From contig NZ_JBAKFX010000034.1 of assembly GCF_037577855.1 (NCBI RefSeq), positions 1 through 45,872 on the forward strand: DNA of 45,872 nt, in the 5' to 3' direction. The translations under genes and the position numbers were made by a program. The notes under the pieces are model-generated. The model worked only from the letters and a program-made list of their open reading frames with translations. It searched no databases and was not told where the DNA came from. Below are positions 8,729-16,944 of the stretch, piece by piece (within the stretch, counting starts at the first letter, position 1; the number at the start of each line of letters is the position of its first letter). This DNA is from Dethiothermospora halolimnae. GTDB lineage: Bacteria; Bacillota; Clostridia; Tissierellales; VENL01.

Positions 8729-9598
8729 TTACCCTAAAATATTTCCTATCCATGTAAGTATTCCTTCAAATATTGACTTTATAAAGTTAATTATTTTAGT
8801 AAAAAATGATTCTTCATCTTTCTTATTTTCAGATATATTATCTATTCCATCTGAAATTTCATTTATTTGCTTTTTTATATTATTTAAGTCTAAATTTAAC
8901 TTTGATATACCCTTCATTAACTCTGCTATTTCATCTATCTGTTCATCAGCTAATTTTATATTTAAGTTGCCGCTTATTTTAATTATAATTTCTTTTATAT
9001 CTTTTTCTTCCTTCACTCTATTTTCTATAACTTCTTCTTTAACTTCCCGTATTAGCTTCATAGACTTTTCTTTTCCTATATCCTTAGCCAATGTTCCTGT
9101 TTTTGCTATCTCTTCGTTGGCTATTTCTTTTCTTTCTTCGGATATATTTTTATTGGTTATATTCTCAAAGCCCTTTATTATCCCCGTTAATGCTGCAGTC
9201 CCAGAAACACTAACAGGAGCTGCTATTTTAACCTTTGCATTTTTTACACCGGCAGTTATAAGGGCATTTCTATACATACCCTCTGTTATCCAGCTTATAT
9301 TATATGTTTCAATATTCATACCTTCACCAGCTCTTAGTACCTTTACATAGGCACAGGATATAGACTTAGTCCCTATTAAACTATTATCTATATATTTACC
9401 TAAATACTTTTTCTCTTCATCATTACTAACCCTTACTATTCTTATGTGGTCCTTGGCATTAAAAAAGTTGAGTATTTCTTTTTCCTCTTTTATAGTTAAA
9501 TCTTCACCTAGGCTTATCACCGAATTATCAAAGCTATCACCATAGGAAATCCCACTTAATAAAATTATAATTATAATTAATATAGATAGTCTTTTCAT
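8729..9598 (-). CDS. Secreted DUF1002 family protein
   Basis: Starts with a cleavable-type signal (MKRLSILIIIIILLSGISYG) and continues as an extracytoplasmic protein. The middle part (KSISCAYVKVLRAGEGMNIE and GVKNAKVKIAAPVSVSGTAA) matches what I recognise of the DUF1002/YexA family. The last 100 residues are coiled-coil-like, ending in a hydrophobic tail (FFTKIINFIKSIFEGILTWIGNILG) that could be amphipathic or membrane-associated. Length 289 aa. Function unknown. It follows the tiny membrane-protein gene at 9614-9736 with a 15-bp gap, so the two are probably cotranscribed. It ends just before the gltX promoter, with no clear terminator between them. Confidence 0.85.
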   Translation of the reverse strand: MKRLSILIIIIILLSGISYGDSFDNSVISLGEDLTIKEEKEILNFFNAKDHIRIVRVSNDEEKKYLGKYIDNSLIGTKSISCAYVKVLRAGEGMNIETYNISWITEGMYRNALITAGVKNAKVKIAAPVSVSGTAALTGIIKGFENITNKNISEERKEIANEEIAKTGTLAKDIGKEKSMKLIREVKEEVIENRVKEEKDIKEIIIKISGNLNIKLADEQIDEIAELMKGISKLNLDLNNIKKQINEISDGIDNISENKKDEESFFTKIINFIKSIFEGILTWIGNILG

Positions 9599-9613
9599 AA
9601 GTCATAACCTCCA

Positions 9614-9736
9614 TTAAAAATTCTTTATTATGAAGTAAACTACTAAAAGTAATAAAATATGAACTATCCACCAGCCTATTGATAGAAACCTAAATCTATC
9701 TAATAATATCTTTTTGTCCTTTTTTTCTTCCTCCAC
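9614..9736 (-). CDS. Small single-pass membrane protein (40 aa), GTG start
   Basis: Starts at GTG (9736) behind an AGGAGG at 9745-9750 and runs 40 codons to TAA at 9614. The product has a charged N-terminus (EEEKKDKK), an RFRFLSIGWW turn and one strong transmembrane helix (IVHILLLLVVYFII). The stop is 15 bp before the DUF1002 gene and followed by a GGAGG for that gene, so the two look translationally linked. The good ribosome site, the helix design and the tight spacing make this a likely real gene. No function can be assigned; a partner role for the secreted DUF1002 protein is only a guess. Confidence 0.7.
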   Translation of the reverse strand: MEEEKKDKKILLDRFRFLSIGWWIVHILLLLVVYFIIKNF

Positions 9737-9886
9737 TTATAAATCCTCCTAATTTAACTTTCCCTTATTTTTCACATAAAAACAGGGAGATATACAAAAC
9801 ATTATTAGGTAACACTTTTTTCTCTATTGAATAAATATAATCTGGGATAAATTTCAAAGGTAAAAGTGAATTGGAGGTTCTATAAT

Positions 9887-10006
9887 ATGAATAATTTCTT
9901 CATGACAACAAGAATTTTAAATCCTAAAAAGGATTTAGGGTTGGAGATATATCGAAAAAATGAATATAAGAAGGGGGATATAAACCCAAAATATAAAAAG
10001 AAATAA
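9887..10006 (+). CDS. Small basic protein (39 aa), hypothetical
   Basis: ATG at 9887 follows TTGGAGGT with 8-9 nt spacing; 39 codons to TAA at 10004-10006. The product is soluble and lysine-rich (MNNFFMTTRILNPKKDLGLE then a basic tail YKKGDINPKYKKK). It is divergent from the 9614-9736 gene and followed within a few bases by a palindromic repeat. A TATAAT-like element lies near 9836-9841. Evidence is the ribosome site and clean frame only; it could be a spurious ORF. Confidence 0.45.
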   Translation: MNNFFMTTRILNPKKDLGLEIYRKNEYKKGDINPKYKKK

Positions 10007-10009
10007 AGG

Positions 10010-10038
10010 GTTGGGGGATTACGAATCCCCCAACAACT
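10010..10038. repeat. Dispersed palindromic repeat, family A (copy 1)
   Basis: Inverted arms TTGGGGGATT (10011-10020) and AATCCCCCAA (10024-10033) around ACG, followed by CAACT. The same element recurs at about 14075, 34319, 38232 (inverted) and 40094, with degenerate copies near 18434, 24081 and 38212. It lies between the plus-strand small gene and the proS terminator. Confidence 0.85.
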
Positions 10039-10076
10039 CAGAATTAAAACTAAGACTCAATCTCAAACTTAAACTC

Positions 10077-10109
10077 AAAAGGGTCTGAACTTGATATTCA
10101 GACCCTTTT
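10077..10109 (-). terminator. Rho-independent terminator of proS
   Basis: Arms GGGTCTGAA (10081-10089) and TTCAGACCC (10097-10105) flanked by AAAA and TTTT, 5 bp after the proS stop. The flanking A/T tracts make it usable from either side. Confidence 0.85.
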
Positions 10110-10114
10110 ACTAA

Positions 10115-11839
10115 TTATATATCTAATCCTTGACTTTTAAATACTTCTTTTACCTTTCCAAGTACTTCTTCTGATTTAATCTCTATCTTTTCCCCTTCTC
10201 CTCTTATAACAAACTCAACAATATTTTCATTTGCCTTTCTGCCTACTGCTATTCTTATAGGAATACCTATAAGCTCTGCATCTGTAAATTTAACTCCTGC
10301 CCTTTCCTTTCTATCATCTATTAATACCTCAATTCCCTTTGATGATAATTCTTTATATAATTTTTCTCCCAATTCCATCTGATCTTCTTTTTTTGCGTTT
10401 ATAACTGTAACTACAGCATGATATGGAGCTACAGATAATGGCCATATAATTCCCTTATCATCATGATATTGTTCTATAATAGCAGCCATGGTTCTTGATA
10501 TTCCAACACCATGGGATCCCATGTATATTTTTTGAGCCTTGCCATTTTTATCAAGATAAGTAGCATTTAATGCATCACTATACTTAGTTCCCAATTGGAA
10601 TATATTGCCTACTTCATTTCCCCTATCCATCTTTAAGCTACTACCACATTTAGGACATTTATCCCCTTCTCTAACTAGCAATAAATCTTCAACTATTTCA
10701 CCATGAAAATCCCTATTATAGTTAACATTTTTTATATGATAGTCTGTTTCATTTCCTCCAACTATAAAGTTCTTCATATTAGTAACTCGCTTATCAACTA
10801 TAACTCTAACCTCATCACTAATAGCTATAGGTCCTGCAAATCCAACATTAGCACCGGTTACCCTTTTTATGGTCTCCTCATCAGCAAGTTCAAGTTCATG
10901 TTCTGGTATAGCTAAATGCTTAAGTAATTTCACTTCATTTAACTCCCTATTTCCTGGTATAAGTACAGCTAGAACTTCATCTTTCCCTTGGTATATTAAA
11001 GTCTTTACAAAGTTCTCTGATGGAATATTAAAAAATTCTGTAAGTTCTTCTATTGTTTTAATGTTTGGTGTTGATACTTTTTCCTTTTCTAGTTCTTTAC
11101 TATCACTTACCTCTATTTTATACTCACAAATGGCTTTTTCGTCAGTAGCTGCATAATCACAGTCACCACAATAGGCTATTTCACTTTCACCTACCACAGA
11201 CATGGCCATGAACTCATGGGAATCACTCCCTCCCATAGCTCCTGAATCTCCTTCAACTACTCTAAAATCTAAGCCACATCTTGTAAATATGTTCTCATAT
11301 GCTCTCCACATATCCCTATAGGATTCTGTCATACCTTCTTCATCCATATCAAAGGTATATGCATCCTTCATAATAAATTCTCTACATCTCATAAGACCGA
11401 ACCTAGGTCTTTTTTCATCCCTATATTTTGTTTGTATTTGATAAAGATTTAAAGGTAATTGTTTATATGACTTTAACTCATCTTTTATAAGGTCTGTAAA
11501 AATCTCTTCATGGGTTGGGCCTAAACAAAACTCCCTTTCATGTCTATCCTTTAACTTAAACATTTCAGGTCCAAAATCATCCCATCTTCCACTTTCTTTC
11601 CATAACTCAGATGGTTGTATTGCTGACATAAGTAATTCCTGAGATCCTATATTATCCATTTCTTCCCTAACTATATTTTCAATTTTCTTCATAACCCTAT
11701 AACCTAAAGGTAAATATGAATATACTCCCGAAACTAGTTTTCTTATCATGCCTGCCCTTAGAAGATATTTATGACTTGGTAGTTCTGCCTCTGAAGGCAC
11801 TTCCCTTAATGTTGGCATATAAAGCTTTGACATTTTCAT
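10115..11839 (-). CDS. proS: Prolyl-tRNA synthetase (bacterial type, with editing insert)
   Basis: Class II synthetase that charges tRNA-Pro. The class II core is at the N-terminus (LLRAGMIRKLVSGVYSYLPL; motif 2 region around TKYRDEKRPRFGLMRCREF), followed by the INS editing domain in the middle (about 230-400, including FVKTLIYQGKDEVLAVLIPG). The core resumes with motif 3 around YMGSHGVGISRTMAAIIEQ, and the C-terminal anticodon domain ends the protein. The start MKMSKLYMP at 11839 follows GGAGA; the frame extends ten codons further upstream into the T-box terminator, which is unlikely to be translated. About 574 aa. It is controlled by the T-box at 11865-12108. Confidence 0.97.
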   Translation of the reverse strand: MKMSKLYMPTLREVPSEAELPSHKYLLRAGMIRKLVSGVYSYLPLGYRVMKKIENIVREEMDNIGSQELLMSAIQPSELWKESGRWDDFGPEMFKLKDRHEREFCLGPTHEEIFTDLIKDELKSYKQLPLNLYQIQTKYRDEKRPRFGLMRCREFIMKDAYTFDMDEEGMTESYRDMWRAYENIFTRCGLDFRVVEGDSGAMGGSDSHEFMAMSVVGESEIAYCGDCDYAATDEKAICEYKIEVSDSKELEKEKVSTPNIKTIEELTEFFNIPSENFVKTLIYQGKDEVLAVLIPGNRELNEVKLLKHLAIPEHELELADEETIKRVTGANVGFAGPIAISDEVRVIVDKRVTNMKNFIVGGNETDYHIKNVNYNRDFHGEIVEDLLLVREGDKCPKCGSSLKMDRGNEVGNIFQLGTKYSDALNATYLDKNGKAQKIYMGSHGVGISRTMAAIIEQYHDDKGIIWPLSVAPYHAVVTVINAKKEDQMELGEKLYKELSSKGIEVLIDDRKERAGVKFTDAELIGIPIRIAVGRKANENIVEFVIRGEGEKIEIKSEEVLGKVKEVFKSQGLDI

Positions 11840-11864
11840 TTTACATTCTCCTTTCTTTTTATAA

Positions 11865-12108
11865 AACAAAAGTCCCTAAGTCTTTTGACTTAGGGACGAA
11901 TTATCCGCGTTACCACCCTACTAGATTATAAAATATAATCCACTTAATTAAAATAACGGTAAATAACCGTCTAGACCTAATGATCTCAGTCTAGAAGCTC
12001 CGGGGCGGGTTCAGTATCTAGAGGAGCAGAAATCTCTCAGCCTAGGATTTCATCTCTGTGGATCATAGATACTTACTATTTCCCTTCAACGCATTTTATA
12101 TATTATTT
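11865..12108 (-). promoter_or_regulatory. T-box leader, proline specifier, upstream of proS
   Basis: The classic T-box bulge AGGGTGGTAACGCGG is at 11919-11905 on the minus strand. It precedes a terminator with 11-bp arms (GTCCCTAAGTC, 11872-11882; GACTTAGGGAC, 11887-11897) and a U-rich tail. Stem I carries GAAC-CCG-CCCC near 12012-12002. By alignment with the cysteine T-box in this window the specifier is CCG (12008-12006); CCC one base earlier is the alternative, and both encode proline. The downstream gene is proS, in agreement. Confidence 0.93.
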
Positions 12109-12115
12109 TATGACT

Positions 12116-12145
12116 ATTTTATACTAGAACTAAAAACTTTGTCAA
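12116..12145 (-). promoter_or_regulatory. Sigma-A-type promoter of the proS T-box transcript
   Basis: Minus-strand TTGACA (12140-12145), 18-nt spacer, TAAAAT (12116-12121). Initiation would fall close to the start of the T-box stem I. Confidence 0.72.
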
Positions 12146-12150
12146 TGTTT

Positions 12151-13332
12151 TTAATTTCTAAATATAACCGATTCTTTTCTAAACATTCTAACTGTAAAGG
12201 TTAAAGCTACTACTATATAAATCACAGTCCAGCCCGATACTATTAAAATATCTTTAATATTAAATACAGAAACAATAGCCTGCTTTATAATAGCTATAAC
12301 ATTTACCACCGGTATGTGAAAATAGTGATCTGGTATTGCTTTACCATCTAAATACATTGTAAAGTATGCAGGTATCATAGCTATTATTGTTATAGGTGCA
12401 GAATATGTTTGGGCCTCTTTAAAGTTTCTTGCATAGAAACTTATGGCAAGCTCTATGGCTCCAAATATTAGTGCTAATCCCAAACATAATAGGGCTATTA
12501 CTATTATAGATTCTATTGTTAAAATAGCACCACTTCCTGTAAATGTAGGATCAATTTTACTAGCAATACCAAAACCTATTAATGCTGCTATGGTTCCCAT
12601 AAGTCCTGCTATAACAACTGCAAAGTATTTTCCAAGTAGCAATGATAGTCTATTTGCTTTAGTGGTTAATAAGGGCTCTAGGGTCTGTCTTTCCTTTTCC
12701 CCTGCGCCTAGGTCTACTGCAGCTCCTAGTCCTCCCACAGCTGACCATATGGCAAGTAACATAGGAAGAATCATAGAGAGGATCATAAGTCCCATACCAT
12801 CATCTTCTTGCTCTACAGAAACCGTCTTCATTTGAATATTAATTGGTTTAAGAATCTCAGGGTCTACACCTAATTCACTTAACCTCTTTAAGGTTATACT
12901 CTGGGAGTATCCATTTATTATGCCATTAAGCTTAGAACTAGCTACATCTGATTTCATACTAGTTTGGTCGTATAATATTTCAATATCTCCACTTTCTCCA
13001 TCTTTTATACTTTTATCGAAGTTTTTACCTATTTTAACTATGGCTTTTACGTCTAATTCAGCCAATGCTTCATCTTTATCATCTACATCTAATATATTAA
13101 TCATTTCATTTTTATCTAGATAATCATATAACTCACTTTCCCCTTCATCAACTATAGCTATATCTATAGCTTCATTTCCTTCCCCTATAAAATCCGATGA
13201 TCCAGAACCTATAACAAGGGCAAGAATAGGAAAAATAAGAATTGGTATAAGAATACTTGATATAATAGTCTTTTTATCCCTAAATGTATCTTTTAACTCT
13301 TTCTTTAGAACTATCCACATATATTTATTCAT
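12151..13332 (-). CDS. ABC exporter permease, NatB-like (ABC-2 type)
   Basis: Membrane subunit of an ABC-2 exporter. One TM helix near the N-terminus (IISSILIPILIFPILALVIG) is followed by a long extracytoplasmic domain (about 45-180) and then five or so TM helices. The ERQTLEPLLTTKANR coupling stretch between them matches NatB/CcmB-like ABC-2 permeases. The start at 13332 lies inside the natA stop (ATGAATAA overlap), with AGGTGG upstream, showing translational coupling; a GTG three codons earlier is possible. About 393 aa. NatAB in Bacillus exports sodium; the substrate here is not shown by sequence. Confidence 0.85.
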   Translation of the reverse strand: MNKYMWIVLKKELKDTFRDKKTIISSILIPILIFPILALVIGSGSSDFIGEGNEAIDIAIVDEGESELYDYLDKNEMINILDVDDKDEALAELDVKAIVKIGKNFDKSIKDGESGDIEILYDQTSMKSDVASSKLNGIINGYSQSITLKRLSELGVDPEILKPINIQMKTVSVEQEDDGMGLMILSMILPMLLAIWSAVGGLGAAVDLGAGEKERQTLEPLLTTKANRLSLLLGKYFAVVIAGLMGTIAALIGFGIASKIDPTFTGSGAILTIESIIVIALLCLGLALIFGAIELAISFYARNFKEAQTYSAPITIIAMIPAYFTMYLDGKAIPDHYFHIPVVNVIAIIKQAIVSVFNIKDILIVSGWTVIYIVVALTFTVRMFRKESVIFRN

Positions 13333-14053
13333 TTTGACCACCTACCAGTCTTATAAATATATCCTCTAATGCCATATTTTCATATTTGTTTTTAAGCTCC
13401 TCTATAGTTGCGATTTCAATTATCTCACCCTTATGTATTATCCCTACCACATCACATAATTTTTCAACTTCATTCATAGAGTGACTTGAGAATATAATTG
13501 TTTTCCCCTGGTCTTTTATTTTCCTTATAAAATCATGGACTAACCTTACAGCTGTCACATCTAAACCTGAAGTTGGTTCATCAAATAGCATAATATTAGG
13601 ATCATGTACTATACTTCTAGCAATAGATACTTTTTGTTTCATACCTTTAGAGAATTTACCTGCCCTTCTATCTATATAGTCATCCATATCAAGCATTGTT
13701 GATAAAGTATTAATTCTAGATTCTATTTTTCTTTTGTCCATACCATTTAATAGACCAAAATACTCTATATTTTCTCTAGCGCTTAGTCTATCATAAAGTC
13801 CAGTTTCTCCTCCAAATAATATTCCTATTTGTCCCCTTACCCCTTCCGGATCTGTAACTAAATCAACACCATTTAGCTTAGCTGTACCATTTGTTGGCTT
13901 TAACATAGTAGCTAACATCCTAAGGGTTGTGGTCTTTCCTGCTCCGTTTTCTCCTAATAATCCAAATACGGTTCCTTTATTAACTTGAAATGAAACTTTT
14001 TTTACTGCATCTACATCTTTAAACTTTTTAGACAGGTTTTTAACTTCTATCAT
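13325..14053 (-). CDS. ABC transporter ATP-binding protein, NatA-like
   Basis: ATPase partner of the permease at 12151-13332. Walker A is GENGAGKTTT, the ABC signature is FSKGMKQKVSIA, Walker B is IMLFDEP with D-loop SGLD, and the switch is SSHSMNEVE. Length 242 aa, single domain. AGGAGG precedes the start. A family A palindromic repeat sits 20-50 bp upstream in the leader. Its last codons overlap the permease start, indicating a two-gene operon. NatA is the closest named relative I recognise; multidrug or sodium export are both possible. Confidence 0.88.
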   Translation of the reverse strand: MIEVKNLSKKFKDVDAVKKVSFQVNKGTVFGLLGENGAGKTTTLRMLATMLKPTNGTAKLNGVDLVTDPEGVRGQIGILFGGETGLYDRLSARENIEYFGLLNGMDKRKIESRINTLSTMLDMDDYIDRRAGKFSKGMKQKVSIARSIVHDPNIMLFDEPTSGLDVTAVRLVHDFIRKIKDQGKTIIFSSHSMNEVEKLCDVVGIIHKGEIIEIATIEELKNKYENMALEDIFIRLVGGQNE

Positions 14054-14074
14054 GGTGTACCTCCTGTATTTATA

Positions 14075-14106
14075 GTTAGCTGGGGGATTACGAATCCCCC
14101 AGCAAC
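14075..14106. repeat. Dispersed palindromic repeat, family A (copy 2)
   Basis: Arms CTGGGGGATT (14080-14089) and AATCCCCCAG (14093-14102) around ACG, then CAACT. Compared with copy 1, the outer base pair changed from T-A to C-G while pairing is kept, a compensatory change that argues the fold matters. It sits between ispF and natA. Confidence 0.85.
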
Positions 14107-14196
14107 TGAAGTTATGAAATCCTTAATCCTTTAATAATTAAGAATTTAAGTTATATTTTTTTAAACTAAATTAAAAATCCTTATGTTTAATATACA

Positions 14197-14670
14197 CTAC
14201 TTCTTACATAATGTGCATACCGCTTGAGCTGATATGCCTTCTTCTCTACCTTCAAAACCTAATCTCTCACTGGTTGTAGCCTTCACATTAATATTATCTA
14301 TATTCGTTTTTAATGCTTTAGATATACTATTTCTAATATCTTCTATAAAAGGGGCCAACTTAGGTTTTTGAGCTACTATTACACAGTCTAAATTGTTTAT
14401 TTTATAATTCTTTTCATTCATTAAGTCATAAACCTCTTCTAGTAACTTTAAACTGGAAATCCCCTTATATTTTATATCTGTATCTGGAAAGTGTTTACCT
14501 ATATCTCCTAATGCTAAAGCTCCCAATATACTATCCATAATAGCATGTAACAATACATCTGCATCAGAGTGACCTAAAAGTCCCATAGTATGGGGAATAT
14601 CTATCCCCCCTAATATTAACTTTCTCCCTTCAACTAACTTATGTACATCATATCCTATACCAATTCTCAA
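14197..14670 (-). CDS. ispF: 2-C-methyl-D-erythritol 2,4-cyclodiphosphate synthase
   Basis: Cyclising step of the MEP isoprenoid pathway, a zinc-dependent trimer. Metal ligands are visible in GIGYDVHKL (D8, H10) and the family block LGHSDADVLLHAIMDSILGA with a ligand His. ALGDIGKHFPDTD follows and the C-terminus has TTSERLGFEGREEGISAQA. At 157 aa it is full length. It begins 2 bp after the ispD stop, so the two consecutive MEP genes form an operon. Confidence 0.96.
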   Translation of the reverse strand: MRIGIGYDVHKLVEGRKLILGGIDIPHTMGLLGHSDADVLLHAIMDSILGALALGDIGKHFPDTDIKYKGISSLKLLEEVYDLMNEKNYKINNLDCVIVAQKPKLAPFIEDIRNSISKALKTNIDNINVKATTSERLGFEGREEGISAQAVCTLCKK

Positions 14671-14672
14671 TA

Positions 14673-15377
14673 TTACTCCCCCCCTTTAGCTATTAATTCT
14701 CCAAATTGTAAATCCTCAGGTGTTGTTATTTTTATATTATTATAACTTCCATTTATCATCTTTACCTCATAGCCTAGTCTTTCCACCAACATACTATCAT
14801 CTGTAACTGATACACTATTTGCCATGCCATCCTTATATGCCTTTAAAATAAGATTATAATCAAAGGCCTGGGGGGTCTGAACTGACCAAAGATATTTTCT
14901 ATTTGGGGTATCCTTTACATTACTATAACCATCTACTACCTTGATTGTATCCTTTGTGGGAACCCCTATAACACAAGCTTTATATTTTATAACCCCTTTA
15001 ATGGCATCTGCTATATTAGCCCCATTAACAAATGGTCTGGCTCCATCATGGATAAGTACAATATCGCATTTATTATCCACCGCTATCAACCCATTATATA
15101 CAGAGTCTTGTCTTTCTTCCCCCCCTTTTACTATTTTATTTACTTTGTGGAAACCATATTTATCAATTATATTATCCCTGCAATATTTTTTTTCCTCTTC
15201 TCTAGTTACAATTATAATCTCATCGATATAAGGACAGGAATTAAACTTATCAATAGTATGTGCCAGTATAGGCTTTCCTTTCAATAATATAAACTGTTTA
15301 TTCATTCCTTTATCCATTCTCTTTCCCATACCAGCAGCAGGTATTATCACTGATATATATTTTCCTTTGTATGCCAC
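14673..15377 (-). CDS. ispD: 2-C-methyl-D-erythritol 4-phosphate cytidylyltransferase
   Basis: Transfers CMP from CTP to MEP in isoprenoid synthesis. The nucleotide-binding signature is IIPAAGMGKRMDKGMNKQF near residue 11, DIVLIHDGARPFV is in the middle, and KYLWSVQTPQAFD and TDDSMLVERLGYEV come later. Length 234 aa is standard. It is directly upstream of ispF. A small Xre-type regulator gene lies 27 bp upstream on the same strand and might be cotranscribed. Confidence 0.95.
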   Translation of the reverse strand: MAYKGKYISVIIPAAGMGKRMDKGMNKQFILLKGKPILAHTIDKFNSCPYIDEIIIVTREEEKKYCRDNIIDKYGFHKVNKIVKGGEERQDSVYNGLIAVDNKCDIVLIHDGARPFVNGANIADAIKGVIKYKACVIGVPTKDTIKVVDGYSNVKDTPNRKYLWSVQTPQAFDYNLILKAYKDGMANSVSVTDDSMLVERLGYEVKMINGSYNNIKITTPEDLQFGELIAKGGE

Positions 15378-15404
15378 TTTATCACCTCTTTTATCTTAAT
15401 TTTA

Positions 15405-15614
15405 TCATTTATATATTTCTACATCAGAAAAATCGAAAACTTCCTCTATAGTCAAATCAAAATACTTAGCAATTTTATATGCTAAAACTAAAGATGCAGT
15501 ATATTTTTCACATTCTAACGAAGTAATAGTTTGACGGGTTACACCCACAGCTAGGGCAAGTTCTTCTTGGGATAACTTATGTTTCTTTCTTAATTCCTTT
15601 ATTCTACTTTTCAA
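15405..15614 (-). CDS. Small Xre-family (Cro/CI HTH) transcriptional regulator
   Basis: 69-aa one-domain regulator: MKSRIKELRKKHKLSQEELA opens a Cro/CI helix-turn-helix, the recognition helix is in VTRQTITSLECEKYTASL, and the C-terminus is AKYFDLTIEEVFDF. This is the common YozG-like type, often paired with a small membrane protein; no such partner is seen here. An AGGAGG lies upstream. It is 27 bp from ispD on the same strand. Target unknown; autoregulation would be usual for such proteins. Confidence 0.88.
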   Translation of the reverse strand: MKSRIKELRKKHKLSQEELALAVGVTRQTITSLECEKYTASLVLAYKIAKYFDLTIEEVFDFSDVEIYK

Positions 15615-15699
15615 AAATATACCTCCTTAAATGATAAGTAGACTTTATATCTTAAGTATAGTTTCCTTTGCATTACTTGTCAAGTTTACTTTGCACATT

Positions 15700-15762
15700 G
15701 AACAAAAGAGACTTTGTGCCTTCTTTGTTCTGTTCAGGGTCCAAGGTACAGAGAGCAGAGAG
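15700..15762. repeat. Dispersed intergenic repeat, family B (copy 1)
   Basis: Contains CTTCTTTGTTCTG, CAGGGTCCAAGGTACAGAG and AGCAGAG in the same order as copies near 28862, 32503 and 38938, with shorter forms near 18360 and 34119. The segment is GC-richer than its surroundings. No reading frame or terminus-like structure identifies it as a known mobile element. Confidence 0.75.
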
Positions 15763-15766
15763 TTAG

Positions 15767-15814
15767 ACTAATAAAAGGAACCCTTGACTTAAGTCAAGGG
15801 TTCCTTTTATTAGT
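15767..15814 (-). terminator. Perfect 48-bp palindrome, probable yacL terminator
   Basis: 24-bp arms meet with no spacer at 15790/15791 (left arm begins ACTAATAAAAGGAACCC). The transcript would form a very stable hairpin ending in U-rich sequence, 8 bp after the yacL stop on the minus strand. The perfect symmetry also allows it to work on the other strand. Confidence 0.8.
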
Positions 15815-15822
15815 AAAAATTA

Positions 15823-16923
15823 TTATACCGCTTTATCTACTACTGATTTAGGCTTTGCAAATATCATTCTTCCTGCCGCTGTTTGTAATACACTTGTCAC
15901 TAAAACATCTATATTTCTTCCTATATGTTTCTTTCCTCCATCTACAACTATCATAGTTCCATCATCTAAATAACCAATTCCCTGTCCCGATTCTTTTCCA
16001 TCTTTAATGACTAGCACTTTCATTTCTTCTCCTGGAAGTACTACTGGTTTCACAGCATTGGCAAGTTCATTAATATTTAGTACATTTACTCCATGGAACT
16101 CTGCCACTTTATTTAAATTAAAATCATTAGTAACTACTTTACCATCTAAAAATTGAGCTAACTTTAACAGTTTACTATCTACCTCACTTATATCTTCAAA
16201 GTCCTTTTCATGTATTACTACCTCTATATCCAATTCTTTTTGAATTTTATTTAGCATATCAAGTCCTCTTCTTCCCCTATTTCTTTTTAATGAATCTGAA
16301 GAATCAGCTATATGCTGTAACTCCTCTAGAACAAATTCAGGGATAACAAGGGGGCCTTCCACAAAACCAGTTTTACATATATCAGCTATTCTGCCGTCAA
16401 TTATTACACTGGTATCTAAAACCTTAGGAATGGATTTAGATTGTGATTTTCCTGTTTTTTCTTTGTTACTATTCCTTTTAAAGAAGTCTGTTATTCCAGA
16501 GAACTCATCGCTTTTTCTAGTTGGAATTTTTACTCCAAGATAACCTAGAAAGATATATAGTACTATTGAAATAGGTACTCCAATGTAATAGGGAATCTCA
16601 AGAAGCAACTTACTTAATAAATAAGCTATTACAAGTCCAAATATTAAACCTATAGAACCTAAGAAAATATCAGAAGCAGGTATTTCTTGAAATCTATTTT
16701 CCAGTTTCTTTAAAGTTTTATTGGTGAAATTTGTAATGTTTGGTGAAATCATAAAAAATATAATTCCAAATATTAAGCTAACTCCTACATAACCATAAAT
16801 TAAAAATCTGTCTTGATTTATAAATTGTAATAAATCCAATGACTTTAAAAGGGCAACTACTCCATAGCCAAGGGCTATACCTATTAACGTTAAAACTCCC
16901 CTTATAATTTTTCTTAATATCAT
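15823..16923 (-). CDS. PIN/TRAM domain membrane protein, YacL family
   Basis: Four predicted N-terminal TM helices (about 1-125), then a cytoplasmic PIN nuclease-like domain. The PIN domain begins with LDTSVIIDGRIADICKTG (first acidic residue in LDTS) and continues with VLEELQHIADSSDSLKRNRG, ending near KVVTNDFNLNKVA. A C-terminal TRAM-like domain follows (VLVIKDGKESGQGIGYLDDG). The ATG at 16923 follows AGGAGGTGA; the frame extends 11 codons further but without a ribosome site. About 366 aa. In many Firmicutes yacL lies close to carD, radA, disA and ispDF, as here. Its substrate is not known. Confidence 0.93.
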   Translation of the reverse strand: MILRKIIRGVLTLIGIALGYGVVALLKSLDLLQFINQDRFLIYGYVGVSLIFGIIFFMISPNITNFTNKTLKKLENRFQEIPASDIFLGSIGLIFGLVIAYLLSKLLLEIPYYIGVPISIVLYIFLGYLGVKIPTRKSDEFSGITDFFKRNSNKEKTGKSQSKSIPKVLDTSVIIDGRIADICKTGFVEGPLVIPEFVLEELQHIADSSDSLKRNRGRRGLDMLNKIQKELDIEVVIHEKDFEDISEVDSKLLKLAQFLDGKVVTNDFNLNKVAEFHGVNVLNINELANAVKPVVLPGEEMKVLVIKDGKESGQGIGYLDDGTMIVVDGGKKHIGRNIDVLVTSVLQTAAGRMIFAKPKSVVDKAV

Positions 16924-16944
16924 GTATCTATCACCTCCTATTAT

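Noticed and set aside
8670..9350. 226-codon plus-strand frame opposite the DUF1002 gene
   Set aside because: Composition (Ile, Phe, Ser rich) and full overlap with a gene that has a signal peptide and ribosome site mark it as a shadow.
6887..12108. Possible tRNA-like or CRISPR-like structure because of repeated palindromes
   Set aside because: The structures are two T-box leaders with clear bulge motifs and terminators; no regularly spaced repeats exist.
13325..14053. A full antibiotic-resistance or bacteriocin immunity locus for the ABC pair
   Set aside because: NatAB-like sequence only; no peptide, modification or regulator genes are associated.
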